Source of the DNA: Mytilus californianus
Lineage: Eukaryota; Mollusca; Bivalvia; Mytilida; Mytilidae
DNA: 64,000 bases
Direction of reading: 5' to 3'
NCBI RefSeq assembly: GCF_021869535.1
Contig: NW_026262701.1
Span: 41,791,278-41,855,277, forward strand
Part shown: positions 39,201 to 45,905 of the stretch, piece by piece
Layout: every line of letters begins with the position of its first letter
How positions within the stretch are numbered: position 1 is the first letter of the stretch
The notes under the pieces: generated by a model
Database searches by the model: none
Told to the model about the DNA's origin: nothing
What the model saw: the letters and a program-made list of their open reading frames with translations, nothing else
Translations under genes and position numbers: made by a program

Positions 39201-42200
39201 AAGTGAAGCCATATAATTATGCATGTTAATTGATTTACAGGTAAAATATAACTTCAGGTAATGTGAGTTACACCAGATGCCTGAGATGATATGTTGGGCA
39301 GAAATTTTTCATTCATGAAAAATTTCATACACAGGATTATAATTTTCCTCTTCAACCGGAGGTCGGGAGGAGACTCCTGAAAACAGGATTATTGTACTCC
39401 TGTCGGGAGGTTCACATGTATGCTATTCAAACCATATCATTATTATTTGCTTTTATATATAAATCAGAAAATAACCAATTTAAAATGGAAAATTTTAAAG
39501 AAAAAAAAGGAAAAAAAAATCCCCCCCCCCAAATTTTTTGAACCCCCTTATGATTCATCGCCCCCACACTCAATCCCAGCTTTCCCTTTGTGGTATGGTA
39601 CCTTGCAGTACAATTTTAGAGAGATCCATTCACTTGAACACAAGTTATTGTCTGGAAACTAGAAAAATGCTTGTTTTTTTGTCCCTTTTTGGCCCCTAAT
39701 TCCTAAACGTTTAGGGCAATTACCCCCAAACTCCAACCCAGCTTTCCCTTTGTGATATGGAACCTTGCAGTACAATTTCATAAAGATCCATACACTTACA
39801 AACAAGTTATTGTCCTGAAACTAGAAAAATGCTTGTTTTTTGCCCCTTTTTGGCCCCTAATTCCCAAAATTTGGAGGAAATTACCCCCAAAAATCAATCC
39901 CAGTATTCCCTTTGTGATATGGAACCTTGTGATACAATGTCAGAGAGATCCATACACTTACACACAAGTTATTGTCATGAAACTAGAAAAATGCTTGTTT
40001 TTTGCCCCTTTTTGGCCCCTAATTCCTAAAATTTGGAGGCAATTACCCCCAAAATCAATCCCAGCATTCCCTTTGTGATATGGAACCTTGTGGTACAATG
40101 TCAGAGAGATCCATATACTTACACACAAGTTATGTCTGGAAGTTAAAAAAATGCTTATTTTTGGCCCCTTTTTGGCCCCTAATTCCTTAACTGTTAGTAC
40201 CATAACCCCCAAAATCAATCCCCACCTTCCTTTTGTGGTATTGAACCTTATGGTAAAATTTCATTGAGATCCATTCACTTAAACTAAAGTTAGAGTGCGA
40301 AAACTAATGTGTATTCGGACGACGACGCCGGACGACGACGACGACGACGACGACGACGCCAACGTCATACCAATATACGACCACAAAAATTTTTTTGCGG
40401 TCGTATAAAAATCTGTTCCAAGTCATTTTTTGTGATACTTGCCATGAACAAGGTAAATGAAAAACTCCTTACTTGTCTATAAGTTTACAAATCTCTTTAA
40501 TTCCAGGCAGTTCACATATGTTAGGAGCTGCTCTCTTCCTTCCTGCATTGAATACTCGGCTAACCTATTTAAAAAATAATCTATATAAATAAAGCTCAAC
40601 TATCTTATGTGACGTCAGTCTTTGTAGGCATAATAAACAAAATTAACTTCTTTTTTTTTTTATAATTTGATCATTTGAAACAATTAAAACTAAAATCTTA
40701 ACTATGTCATCATTTCTTGCTTTTCTTAAATTCAAATAATTAGGAAGATGTTGTATATATGTTAATAAGAGGAGGAGCATATTAACAATCAAAATAACCA
40801 AAAACGTCTAGAGGGCAATATTACAGTCTTCAACAATAGACAGGTGCCAGATAAAGAATGTTTATTTTGGGCAAATTTATTACAGCCAAACTAGTTTCAG
40901 TTTCAATCCAAAGGGAGTTTTTTCCATAGATTGAAATATTCCATATAAGTTTCATGAAACATGATCAATTAGCATTCTTTAGCTTTTGTACGTGTGAACA
41001 GGCGCACAGATGGCCAAGGGTATAACATAATACATCATGTCTACCATGGGCATATTGAAATAACATACTTTTGGTTTTGGAAACAGGTGGCACTGTTCTT
41101 CCCCAGTATCAGTGAAGCAAAAACCAAGTCCTTGACAGGCTTCATCTGGATTGTATTTCGCTGGTAATCTAAAAATAAAATTAGAGTTTATCAATTACCT
41201 ACATGCTAAATGATTTTGTTTTCAGAATTTAGCAATAGGGACAGAGGTAAGTAATGTTTTCATTAGGTACAAAATCAAGAACTGATACAATTTATATAGA
41301 AAATAGAAATCATGGTCACACACAGACACTCATGGTCAAAAGTTGATCCATGTGGATTCATGGACAGAGTGCAGAGTAAGTGTATTTTTGTTCTGAAAAA
41401 ATTCTAATATCATCTTACAAATGCCTGATACAGAATTTTTTTTAAAGTCACTGACTCAGATAGAGTAATTGTGATAATTAATACATCTTTGTAGAATAAA
41501 TTGATTTCACATAACTCTTTGTGTGAATTTTATTAGCCTCTGACCTTGAAACAATTAGACCAAGATTAAAGTAGTTATCCTTTGATTGATTTGATAGAAT
41601 TATCAATAAATTATATCATGTATATGAAATAACTGTTGAAGCTTTTCTGCAGTCAGCACATCTATATTGTCATTAACTTCCGGATAATATAAAATGTTTT
41701 CAAAAATATAACAGACCATAAATTATAAAAAATGGGTCAAAGACACAAATAGCCAGAATTCTCCTTAAAGTTTCACATCTAAAAAATCTGACAAATTATG
41801 TGTACAAAGCAAGGTAATAATCTTAAATGAATATCGAATGATTCTACTAAATAGATACACTCTTTTCTCAACATGGCCACCAACTCATTGATTAATTTAC
41901 CTGAGTAAAAAAATTATCTTCTTAAAGATGAAAATACATGTTGACCTTAATTATTTATCCCTTATAATTTTTATTAACTATGTATTTGCATTCAGGTATC
42001 ACAGATCAAATTTATTCGTTCAATGTGTGTTAATTTACGTATTTTGATTGAGTTTAGCCTTCCAATTGATATCTTATAGTGTGTCTTTCTATGTTGTGAT
42101 GTTATACTATTGTTTCAGAAAAGGGAGAAGGTTTGGTACCATTAAAACGTTTAATCCCGCTGCAAATGTTTGCACCTGTCCTAAGTCAGGAATCTGATGT

Positions 42201-45200
42201 ACAGTAGTTGTCGTCTGTTTATGTAGTTCATACGTGTTTCTCGTTTCTCTATAGATTAGACCGTTGGTTTTCCCGTTTGAATGGTTTTACAATAGTAATT
42301 TTTTGGGGCCCTTTATAGCTTGCTGTTTGGTATGAGCCAATGCTCCGTGTTAAAGGCCGTACCTTGACCTATAATGGTTTACTTTTATAAATTGTTACTT
42401 GGATGGAGAGTTGTCTCATTGGCACTCATACCACATCTTCCTATATCTATTTAACTAAAAAACTGCATGTGATGTTGTATTTATTCAATATCAATAATAT
42501 ATTTTCAATCTGTTCAATATAAACACTGATTTAATCATAAAAAGTTCGCAGTAACCTTCTAAATAGTTTGATTCAAGTGCCACTGATTGATGAGTATTAT
42601 GTAGACCAGGCCCATGTCTGGCATACTAGTTTATAAGCCTGGTATCTTTGATGAGTTTTTTCTCATGAATAATGCTCTAGATCCTGTCACTAATTGCAGG
42701 GCAATTAAAATCATATATATGATCACTAAGAACAAAATATTAATATATATCTTACTTACACACGTATAATCTCATATGCAATGTAGTCTACAAATACTTT
42801 ACATGGTATTGCGACTGCAGGTGGTAAATAATTGCAGAACCTTTCTAAAGATTTCGTTACTGTTTCATTGTGTATAGTTGCTAGTTGTTCTCCAAATGTA
42901 AAAATAACAGTACATGCTGAAAAAAAATGGAATATTTTCAATTTTAATATTAAGAATTAATTAAAGAATTAAGATTAATCAAGACGACCTATTCTAACAA
43001 ATGTTCAGAAAGAAAACAATAACTAGAATCTTTAAAATTAGTGTGGATCCAAGACCTTCATTTCTTAAAGCCATTTCAAACCTTTATTTTTTTTATTACA
43101 GTAATAAAAGTATAAGACCTCTGTCCATTTCATTATTGCTTTATACTCTGACTTTCTTAAGAAGGATCTTTCACTTGAAAATTTAAATAGTCCTGAACCT
43201 TGCAAATTTAGCAAATTTGTACCCTTGCACAGTATACATTGCAAATGCAATTTGGGATGCCTGGAGTTTAATAGGCTCCCAGGAAGCAATTATTTATCAT
43301 TTCTGTTTTGTTTGTCCAAAATATATACTACCCTCAGAGAAACTTCTTAATAATCTAAATTGGCTTTACCAAAACTTAGAATTTAGAATGCAATATAAAA
43401 TATTAAAAGCTACATAATTTTCATTATTATTTTCTTTCTTGGTGCCTTTAAACTCCAGGCATCCCAAGTTGATTTTTAGTATCACCCAATGATCCAAAGA
43501 TTTACAAAACTTATTTCTTAGATTGACCAAGGTCCACTCAATATTTGTAAATTAAACGTACAAATGATCACACAGAGCTTCTGGCATCATCTAAAGCTGT
43601 CAAAGTGTAATATAATTCATACCTGTAAACTATGCTTTTACCACAAGGTTTAAAAACTTGCTTTTTGTTGTATTACAATGTAAAGGCTGTTTAATTTACA
43701 CTCAGTTGATCTCAATCCAAATATTTTGGATCATTTTTTGACATTGCTGTTAAAATGCACAAAACTCTGACTGTTGCTTAAATTTGAGGCTTTGTATTAA
43801 GTTAAATATGGGTTAAAGTCCTCAGTAGGGAAATCTTATCCAAAATTGTTTCATACTTTATTTGTACAGATTTGTGAGCTCCATTTGCCAAGGATTTTAC
43901 AGTACTGCATATTTATCATTATAACTCATTTATGAAGTAGGAAATCTGTTGTTCCTTCAGCATGTTCAGGTTTCAATCAAAATGGCAATAAAAATATATA
44001 GGGTGTACACCAAATTGCTGTTCAAGGATTTTACTCTGATTGACGTTCTTTTTGCTCCAATTGACTGTATAAATGACTTTTGCTAAGGATTTAACCCGTA
44101 CGAAATAAGTAGTAGGATTCCACCTAGACACTAGTAGGAATGTAGTAGGAATCCACCTAGAATCAAAGATTCTATATAGAAAGTAGGCGGACATGGAAAA
44201 TGAACAAAATTCGGACTGGATTTTTTATTTTCTCCACTTGCAAAATCCTACCATCTAGCTGGAATTATAAAAGTCTGTATGGATTTTTTTCTGTTTTGAA
44301 AATCTCAAGTGGGATTTTGGACAGAAAATATGATAAGATTATTCATTTTCCTACTACAAGATTCCTACCAGAATTAATTTACTCCTACTAGAAAATCTTT
44401 CTACATGGAATCTTTTTAATTATCTTAAACTGGATTCTTGTTTGCTAATGACACAAATTTTGCTGTGTTATATAAATGCAAACAAGTTCCAGTTCACAAA
44501 TTCAAAAGTTGGAAAATATGGCTCATGTAGATTGAAGGTAAATTTTATACTTTTAAGATGAATTTTTTTATCTGTTTGCCAATATATTTGGTAATCAGTT
44601 AATTCAACAATAGTGCATAATTTTACTTATTAATTTTTTATAACTCCTTAATTTCATCTTAGAATCAACATTTTTGCCCATCTACATATATGCTTGGATA
44701 TATCACAGCTTCCTCAAAAATTTTAAAAGTCAATTTTTTTTAAATGAATATATTCCATGCATTTCCTTTGTTTTTTGTTGTTGAGATTCAAACTTAAATG
44801 ATTGACCCAGTTGTGTATTTGTGAATATATTACACTTACATTTTGTATATTTTTAGATTCCTACTAGAAAATATTTTTTTCTATATGGAATTTTGAAAAA
44901 TTCCTGCCAGGTTTTCTAGTAGGAACTTTATTTTCCCGCCAAATTATTCCTGCTAATTTAAATATTCCTGGTAGGAATATACAATATTAATTCCTACTAA
45001 GAAATTCCTGCTAATTTAAATATTTCGGCTATTTTCCGTGTGGATTCCTACTACTGTCTGACTAGAATATCACTCTTTTCTGGTAGGAATTCAATGCAAT
45101 ATTCCTACTATATTCCGTGTACATTCTGTGTGGAATATTTCATACAGGATATTGTAAGAAATAAAAATCCTTGCATTTTGCAAAACAATCACTTTTGTTC

Positions 45201-45661
45201 TGTAACGTCATATAATTCTATTGTGATGTTAAAAAATGTTCAGAAAATTTTTAATTCCTTAAATAGGTGACAAAGTCAAAATAGTTGTATTTCCACTTTA
45301 ATATAATGTGTGCATACAGTAACAGGTGTTTTTTCTTATACTAAGTATTATGTAAAATTATTGGTGACATTATTGAAAAGTTTAAAAAAATGTCTATTTT
45401 ATAAGTTAATAAAAAAATACTAAAAAGGACTTTGTCCTCTGTCAGAGGTAACACCTGTCTAGACAGATGATAACTGCTCTGGTAAATTAATCTGATCATA
45501 AAATTGACAATAGTATATCATAAAAAGTCAAGAAACTTACTGGCACAGTTGGTTCCACCATTCGCGCCGAAATTTAGGAATTTTCTCGATCTAGATGCTT
45601 TTGAACCATGTAAACAGATGACAAAAACAAGGACAAAGGCAACTGTTTTCCCCAGTGACAT
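21090..45661 (-). CDS. AOAH: Acyloxyacyl hydrolase, 18 exons, complete
   Basis: The spliced frame is 1686 nt, 561 codons plus stop; the human protein is 575 aa. The family removes secondary fatty acyl chains from lipid A of lipopolysaccharide, acting after secretion or in endolysosomes. Visible order: signal peptide (1-22); saposin B domain (39-110) with six cysteines C39, C42, C68, C79, C104, C110; a basic RKR at 135-137 near where the propeptide/subunit junction is expected; aspartate-rich calcium loops (D167-D171, D188-D195, D206-D210); SGNH hydrolase with Ser245 in GDS, Gly327, Asn359 in GND, and Asp513/His516 in DGFH; C-terminal FGSQGGY. N57 and N258 are glycosylation sequons. All 17 introns are GT-AG and keep frame. 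An in-frame TGA lies two codons before the ATG. The gene is head to head with anillin. Nothing looks inactivated. Confidence 0.96.
21465..21553. mobile_element. MITE fragment ending in ATCCGCCACTGG
   Basis: The end TAGATCCGCCACTGG matches in inverted form the start of the element at 27608-27739 (CAGTGGCGGATCCAG). The other end is degraded. Confidence 0.5.
21554..23090. other. AOAH intron 17, no element recognised
   Basis: AT-rich intronic sequence. Open frames here lack splice signals and similarity that I can recognise. Confidence 0.4.
23095..23437. mobile_element. Possible inverted-repeat element in AOAH intron 17
   Basis: A 25-bp inverted repeat with one mismatch: 23095-23119 contains ATGAAGTCATGGAGGAGTA and 23413-23437 carries its complement. 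The arm itself contains the palindrome CCATGAAGTCATGG. The interior is 293 bp and has no clear coding. Confidence 0.5.
23793..23869 (-). CDS. AOAH: AOAH exon 17 (catalytic Asp/His)
   Basis: Residues 494-519. GGQKWELLEPVDGFHSNQ holds Asp513 and His516 of SGNH block V. Confidence 0.95.
24110..25980 (+). repeat. Dispersed tandem-core repeat, family B copy 1
   Basis: The head is hairpin GGCTCCAAGGAGCC (24117-24130) then the signature GCTCACCTG (24137-24145). The core has two units of about 450-500 bp with 'gccatgttggccatcttggt' and 'ggtcaattgaccattttggt'. A GAC-rich tract follows at 25858-25935. The 3' hairpin at 25948-25978 pairs AGCTCACTTGGCCC with GGGCCAGGTGAGCT, which inverts the head signature. 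A family C element is inserted at 24219-24975. It lies in AOAH intron 16. Confidence 0.8.
24219..24975 (+). repeat. Family C element nested in family B
   Basis: Bounded by comparison with the second unit of the host element, where 'gagatataag' runs straight into 'gcattttacccc'. The head has hairpin TATTGCATGGCAATA (24238-24252) and signature AGTCCCCTAC. Four units of about 165 bp follow, with 'aatcaatatcttcaagcatg'. After a GGACAGAC-rich tract the 3' hairpin pairs AGTCCCC with GGGGACT, ending AAAAA. The head TAGTCCCCTACG and tail CGTAGGGGACTA are perfect inverted copies. Confidence 0.8.
26134..26230 (-). CDS. AOAH: AOAH exon 16
   Basis: Residues 462-493. RANELNSILQQLSTEYQS then YKLYYVDNPINQ. 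Donor CAAG|GTAAGA. Confidence 0.9.
26669..26728 (-). CDS. AOAH: AOAH exon 15
   Basis: Residues 442-461. VSPCTGWMNSNDTMRNLTTD aligns with the vertebrate VSPCHGWMSSNKTLRTLTSE. Confidence 0.92.
27234..27389 (-). CDS. AOAH: AOAH exon 14
   Basis: Residues 390-441. GSHVFLTALADGRVLYDSL, HSRIHPIGSL and YANFYDYFNCLQ follow the vertebrate AOAH sequence closely. Confidence 0.95.
27432..28267 (+). repeat. Family B copy 2
   Basis: Head hairpin GGCTCTAGAGAGC then GCTCACCTAGG; shortened core; 3' hairpin at 28237-28266 (GGTCACTTGGCCC/GGGCCAGGTAAGCT). It is interrupted by the MITE at 27608-27739. It lies in AOAH intron 13. Confidence 0.75.
27608..27739. mobile_element. Short hAT-like MITE inside family B copy 2
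   Basis: Termini CAGTGGCGGATCCAG and CTGGATCCGCCCCTG are inverted. TTAAAGA flanks both sides. G-rich and C-rich runs fill the interior. The host repeat elsewhere has a single 'ttaaagggcaataactcc', which supports insertion. Confidence 0.7.
28530..28605 (-). CDS. AOAH: AOAH exon 13
   Basis: Residues 364-389. HPDTIDHMTKPDQMK and TMQTLKYL align with the vertebrate TTPEKLYSNVMQTLKHL. Confidence 0.9.
28940..29825 (+). repeat. Dispersed tandem-core repeat, family G
   Basis: The head 'aagagtgcacatgctgaaat' with TGTCTAGCC is followed by about five units of 145 bp, each containing 'aggtcaaggtcagat'-like and 'cttaacattgaccaatgaac'-like segments. The 3' hairpin CTGTGACTTTAGTCACAG (29793-29810) corresponds to the tail hairpin of family F. 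It lies in AOAH intron 12. Confidence 0.7.
30091..30270. mobile_element. Fold-back MITE in AOAH intron 12
   Basis: Near-perfect arms of about 75 bp (outer part GTAGCATATTTTGTTTACAT at 30100-30119, inner part GGAACATGCCTTGAAG) face each other across a short loop near 30180. As RNA it would form a long duplex about 40 nt from exon 12. Confidence 0.8.
30311..30385 (-). CDS. AOAH: AOAH exon 12 (GND motif)
   Basis: Residues 339-363. DYPVILFYALVGNDVCNG contains Asn359 of SGNH block III. A fold-back MITE lies about 40 bp past its donor. Confidence 0.94.
30733..31001. mobile_element. MITE with GGGAGCTACC termini
   Basis: Inverted arms of about 45 bp: GGGAGCTACCATTTGATTTT at 30734 and its complement ending at 31000, each followed by a G or C run and CTAGGATGAAA. 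Between them are five or six short units containing 'aaaaaaggcagga'. Confidence 0.8.
31230..31505 (-). mobile_element. tRNA-derived SINE, copy 2
   Basis: The same element as at 7291-7536, minus orientation, diverged. The anticodon-side motif 'gagtggtctaa' is partly preserved near 31480, and the B-box-like GAGTTCAAACC is at about 31421-31431. Confidence 0.65.
31738..31830 (+). repeat. Dispersed repeat R, truncated copy 3
   Basis: The first 90 bp of the repeat seen at 16317 and 19615, starting 'gttgagaatggaaatgggga'. Confidence 0.7.
32001..32037 (-). CDS. AOAH: AOAH exon 11
   Basis: Residues 327-338, 37 nt, GARSGSMDDIML. Acceptor TGTACCAG; donor AG|GTTTGT. The phase fits both neighbours. Confidence 0.85.
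32311..32483. mobile_element. Short MITE in AOAH intron 10
   Basis: Inverted termini AGGGTTGCATTCAATATC and GATATTGAACGCAACCC, with arms continuing through AGCGGCTACGTAG. The interior is rich in CTAG/GCTA palindromes. It ends 27 bp from the exon 10 donor. Confidence 0.8.
32510..32626 (-). CDS. AOAH: AOAH exon 10
   Basis: Residues 288-326. RNRCNHRDYQNIAVNG is almost identical to the vertebrate sequence and leads to the block II glycine, Gly327. A short MITE begins 27 bp past its donor. Confidence 0.95.
33495..33564 (-). CDS. AOAH: AOAH exon 9
   Basis: Residues 265-287. NELDWPELSSMTG matches the vertebrate NELDWPQLSGATG. Acceptor TTTTTTTTAG; donor TG|GTAAGT. Confidence 0.93.
33825..33975 (+). 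mobile_element. SINE 3' part, copy 3
   Basis: Matches the 3' half of the tRNA-derived SINE: 'ctctaccaataaaaactggc', 'gtgctgaaagtggcattaat' and a terminal CAATCAATCAATCA run. Confidence 0.65.
34066..34206 (-). CDS. AOAH: AOAH exon 8 (catalytic serine)
   Basis: Residues 218-264. GAVVLGDSISAHFHLP carries the nucleophile Ser245 (SGNH block I), and a cysteine precedes it at C231. Acceptor ATATCAG; donor TAT|GTAAGA. Confidence 0.95.
34314..34437. mobile_element. Fold-back MITE in AOAH intron 7
   Basis: Arms of about 40 bp: ATGGACTTTTGAGGAGGTCA on the left and the complementary TGACTGAGCGAAAGTCC on the right, with an inner GGACCTGTT/AACAGGTCC pair. Confidence 0.75.
34905..35110 (+). mobile_element. 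SINE copy 4, diverged
   Basis: Shows 'gtgaatttgtgccaggtgtg' in the B-box region and 'ctccaccaataaaaactggt' in the body. The A-box half is degraded. Confidence 0.55.
35465..35513 (-). CDS. AOAH: AOAH exon 7
   Basis: Residues 201-217, only 49 nt. RPHFSDVNKDTNCNGIY aligns with the human DVHQDSNCNGIWG. Acceptor TTTACAG; donor TAT|GTAAGT. Confidence 0.9.
35845..35975 (-). repeat. Dispersed repeat M, copy in AOAH intron 6
   Basis: Contains 'gttgtctcattggcaatcat' and 'accacatctcctta', the complement of the repeat at 37985-38250. Another minus-orientation copy is at 42300-42455. Confidence 0.65.
36680..36750 (-). CDS. AOAH: AOAH exon 6 (calcium loop)
   Basis: Residues 178-200. TFRGTSWRGKDCDDGSKDI aligns with the human RGYHWRGRDCNDSDE segment. 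Confidence 0.92.
37258..37318 (-). CDS. AOAH: AOAH exon 5 (calcium loop)
   Basis: Residues 157-177, 61 nt. DLDGDRFS aligns with the human calcium-binding DVDSDKYS. Acceptor TTATTTCAG; donor AAG|GTATTT. Confidence 0.9.
37674..37800 (+). mobile_element. tRNA-derived SINE head, best preserved
   Basis: After a T-run and G-run the sequence reads GCCTCGGTGGCCGAGTGG, with a perfect A box TGGCCGAGTGG (37682-37692), and a B box GAGTTCGAACC (37741-37751). The long spacing suits a tRNA-Ser/Leu-type ancestor. It is not a functional tRNA: no acceptor-stem partner is present and it continues into SINE body. Confidence 0.75.
37985..38250 (+). repeat. Dispersed repeat M, plus copy
   Basis: Begins 'aataagaagatgtggtatga' and includes 'ttgccaatgagacaactctc'. 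Copies are at 35845-35975, 42300-42455 and, degraded, at 8597-8670. Confidence 0.7.
38317..40412 (+). repeat. Family A copy 2, interrupted
   Basis: The head hairpin and GATACGACCGC signature are at 38325-38350. The body resumes after an insertion (38510-39422) with A-rich and C-run sequence, four units of about 160 bp, a GAC tract (40318-40360) and the 3' hairpin at 40375-40406. It lies in AOAH intron 4 and lacks the 132-bp array of copy 1. Confidence 0.8.
38510..39422. mobile_element. Element inserted in family A copy 2
   Basis: Termini TACATGTGA (38510-38518) and TCACATGTA (39412-39420) are inverted, and CTATTCA flanks both ends (38503-38509, 39423-39429). Near each end are motifs of the type 'atcaggagatt' and 'tcgggagg'. 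No transposase is visible. Confidence 0.6.
40473..40564 (-). CDS. AOAH: AOAH exon 4 (linker with basic site)
   Basis: Residues 127-156. It contains GRKRAAPNICELPGIKEICK. The RKR is a plausible processing point between the small and large subunits; human AOAH is cleaved in this general region. Confidence 0.9.
41069..41168 (-). CDS. AOAH: AOAH exon 3 (end of saposin B)
   Basis: Residues 93-126, with cysteines C104, C110 and C119 and the family motif CHLFPKPK. Acceptor TATTTTTAG; donor AAA|GTATGT. Confidence 0.95.
42300..42455 (-). repeat. Dispersed repeat M, copy in AOAH intron 2
   Basis: Contains 'gagagttgtctcattggcac' and 'ataccacatcttcctat', in the same orientation as 35845-35975. Confidence 0.65.
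42760..42916 (-). CDS. AOAH: AOAH exon 2 (saposin B)
   Basis: Residues 41-92. It contains CTVIFTFGEQLATIHNETV and FCNYLP, closely like the vertebrate AOAH saposin segment. Acceptor TTTTTTTTCAG; donor GT|GTAAGT. Confidence 0.95.
43252..43467. repeat. 20-bp perfect inverted repeat in AOAH intron 1
   Basis: TTGGGATGCCTGGAGTTTAA at 43252-43271 and its exact complement at 43448-43467, with 176 bp between. Confidence 0.75.
44095..45125. repeat. Region dense in CCTACTA/TAGTAGG motifs, AOAH intron 1
   Basis: At least ten copies of CCTACTA or its complement. TAGTAGGAAT forms dominate at the left edge and ATTCCTACTA forms at the right. 'ttcctgctaatttaaatatt' occurs twice (44946, 45006). This looks like a decayed inverted-repeat element with internal duplications. 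Confidence 0.5.
45541..45661 (-). CDS. AOAH: AOAH exon 1 (signal peptide)
   Basis: Residues 1-40. A hydrophobic core VAFVLVFVICL after MSLGKT, then the first saposin cysteine C39. The donor is CCA|GTAAGT. The start is fixed by an upstream in-frame TGA. Confidence 0.93.
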
Positions 45662-45887
45662 GGCTCAGGATTTTTTAACACCTTCTGCAGTCACATGATC
45701 ATCACGTGACACCAACTTTCAAGATCAATTTTGATAAATATGAAACGCAAAGTAGATTGAGATCGAAATATTTGAATTTTCTCGCAGATGCTCGAGATTT
45801 TACGTTATTTCGTACCGCCAAATTTGAATGGGAAAATTGGCTAATGTTACCGAAAATATTTGAACATAAACAGGATTTGTATTAATA
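45662..45887. promoter_or_regulatory. Bidirectional promoter between AOAH and ANLN
   Basis: 226 bp separates the two start codons. On the AOAH side are TCACATGA (45691-45698) and palindromic TCACGTGA (45702-45709), an E-box of the TFEB/USF type. On the ANLN side are CCGCCAAA (E2F/CDE-like, reverse orientation, 45815-45822) abutting TTTGAA (CHR type, 45823-45828) and an inverted CCAAT box ATTGG (45836-45840). No TATA box at a sensible place is evident. The sites are seen; their use is inferred. Confidence 0.6.
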
Positions 45888-45905
45888 ATGGACCCATATA
45901 CAGAA
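45888..45905 (+). CDS. ANLN: ANLN exon 1 (coding part)
   Basis: Residues 1-6, MDPYTE. Donor GAA|GTAAGT. A tiny first coding exon, which fits the conserved MDPFTE start of the family. Confidence 0.92.

Noticed and set aside
39420-40218. Frames of 80-108 codons on both strands
   Set aside because: They lie in the tandem units of family A copy 2 and repeat internally.
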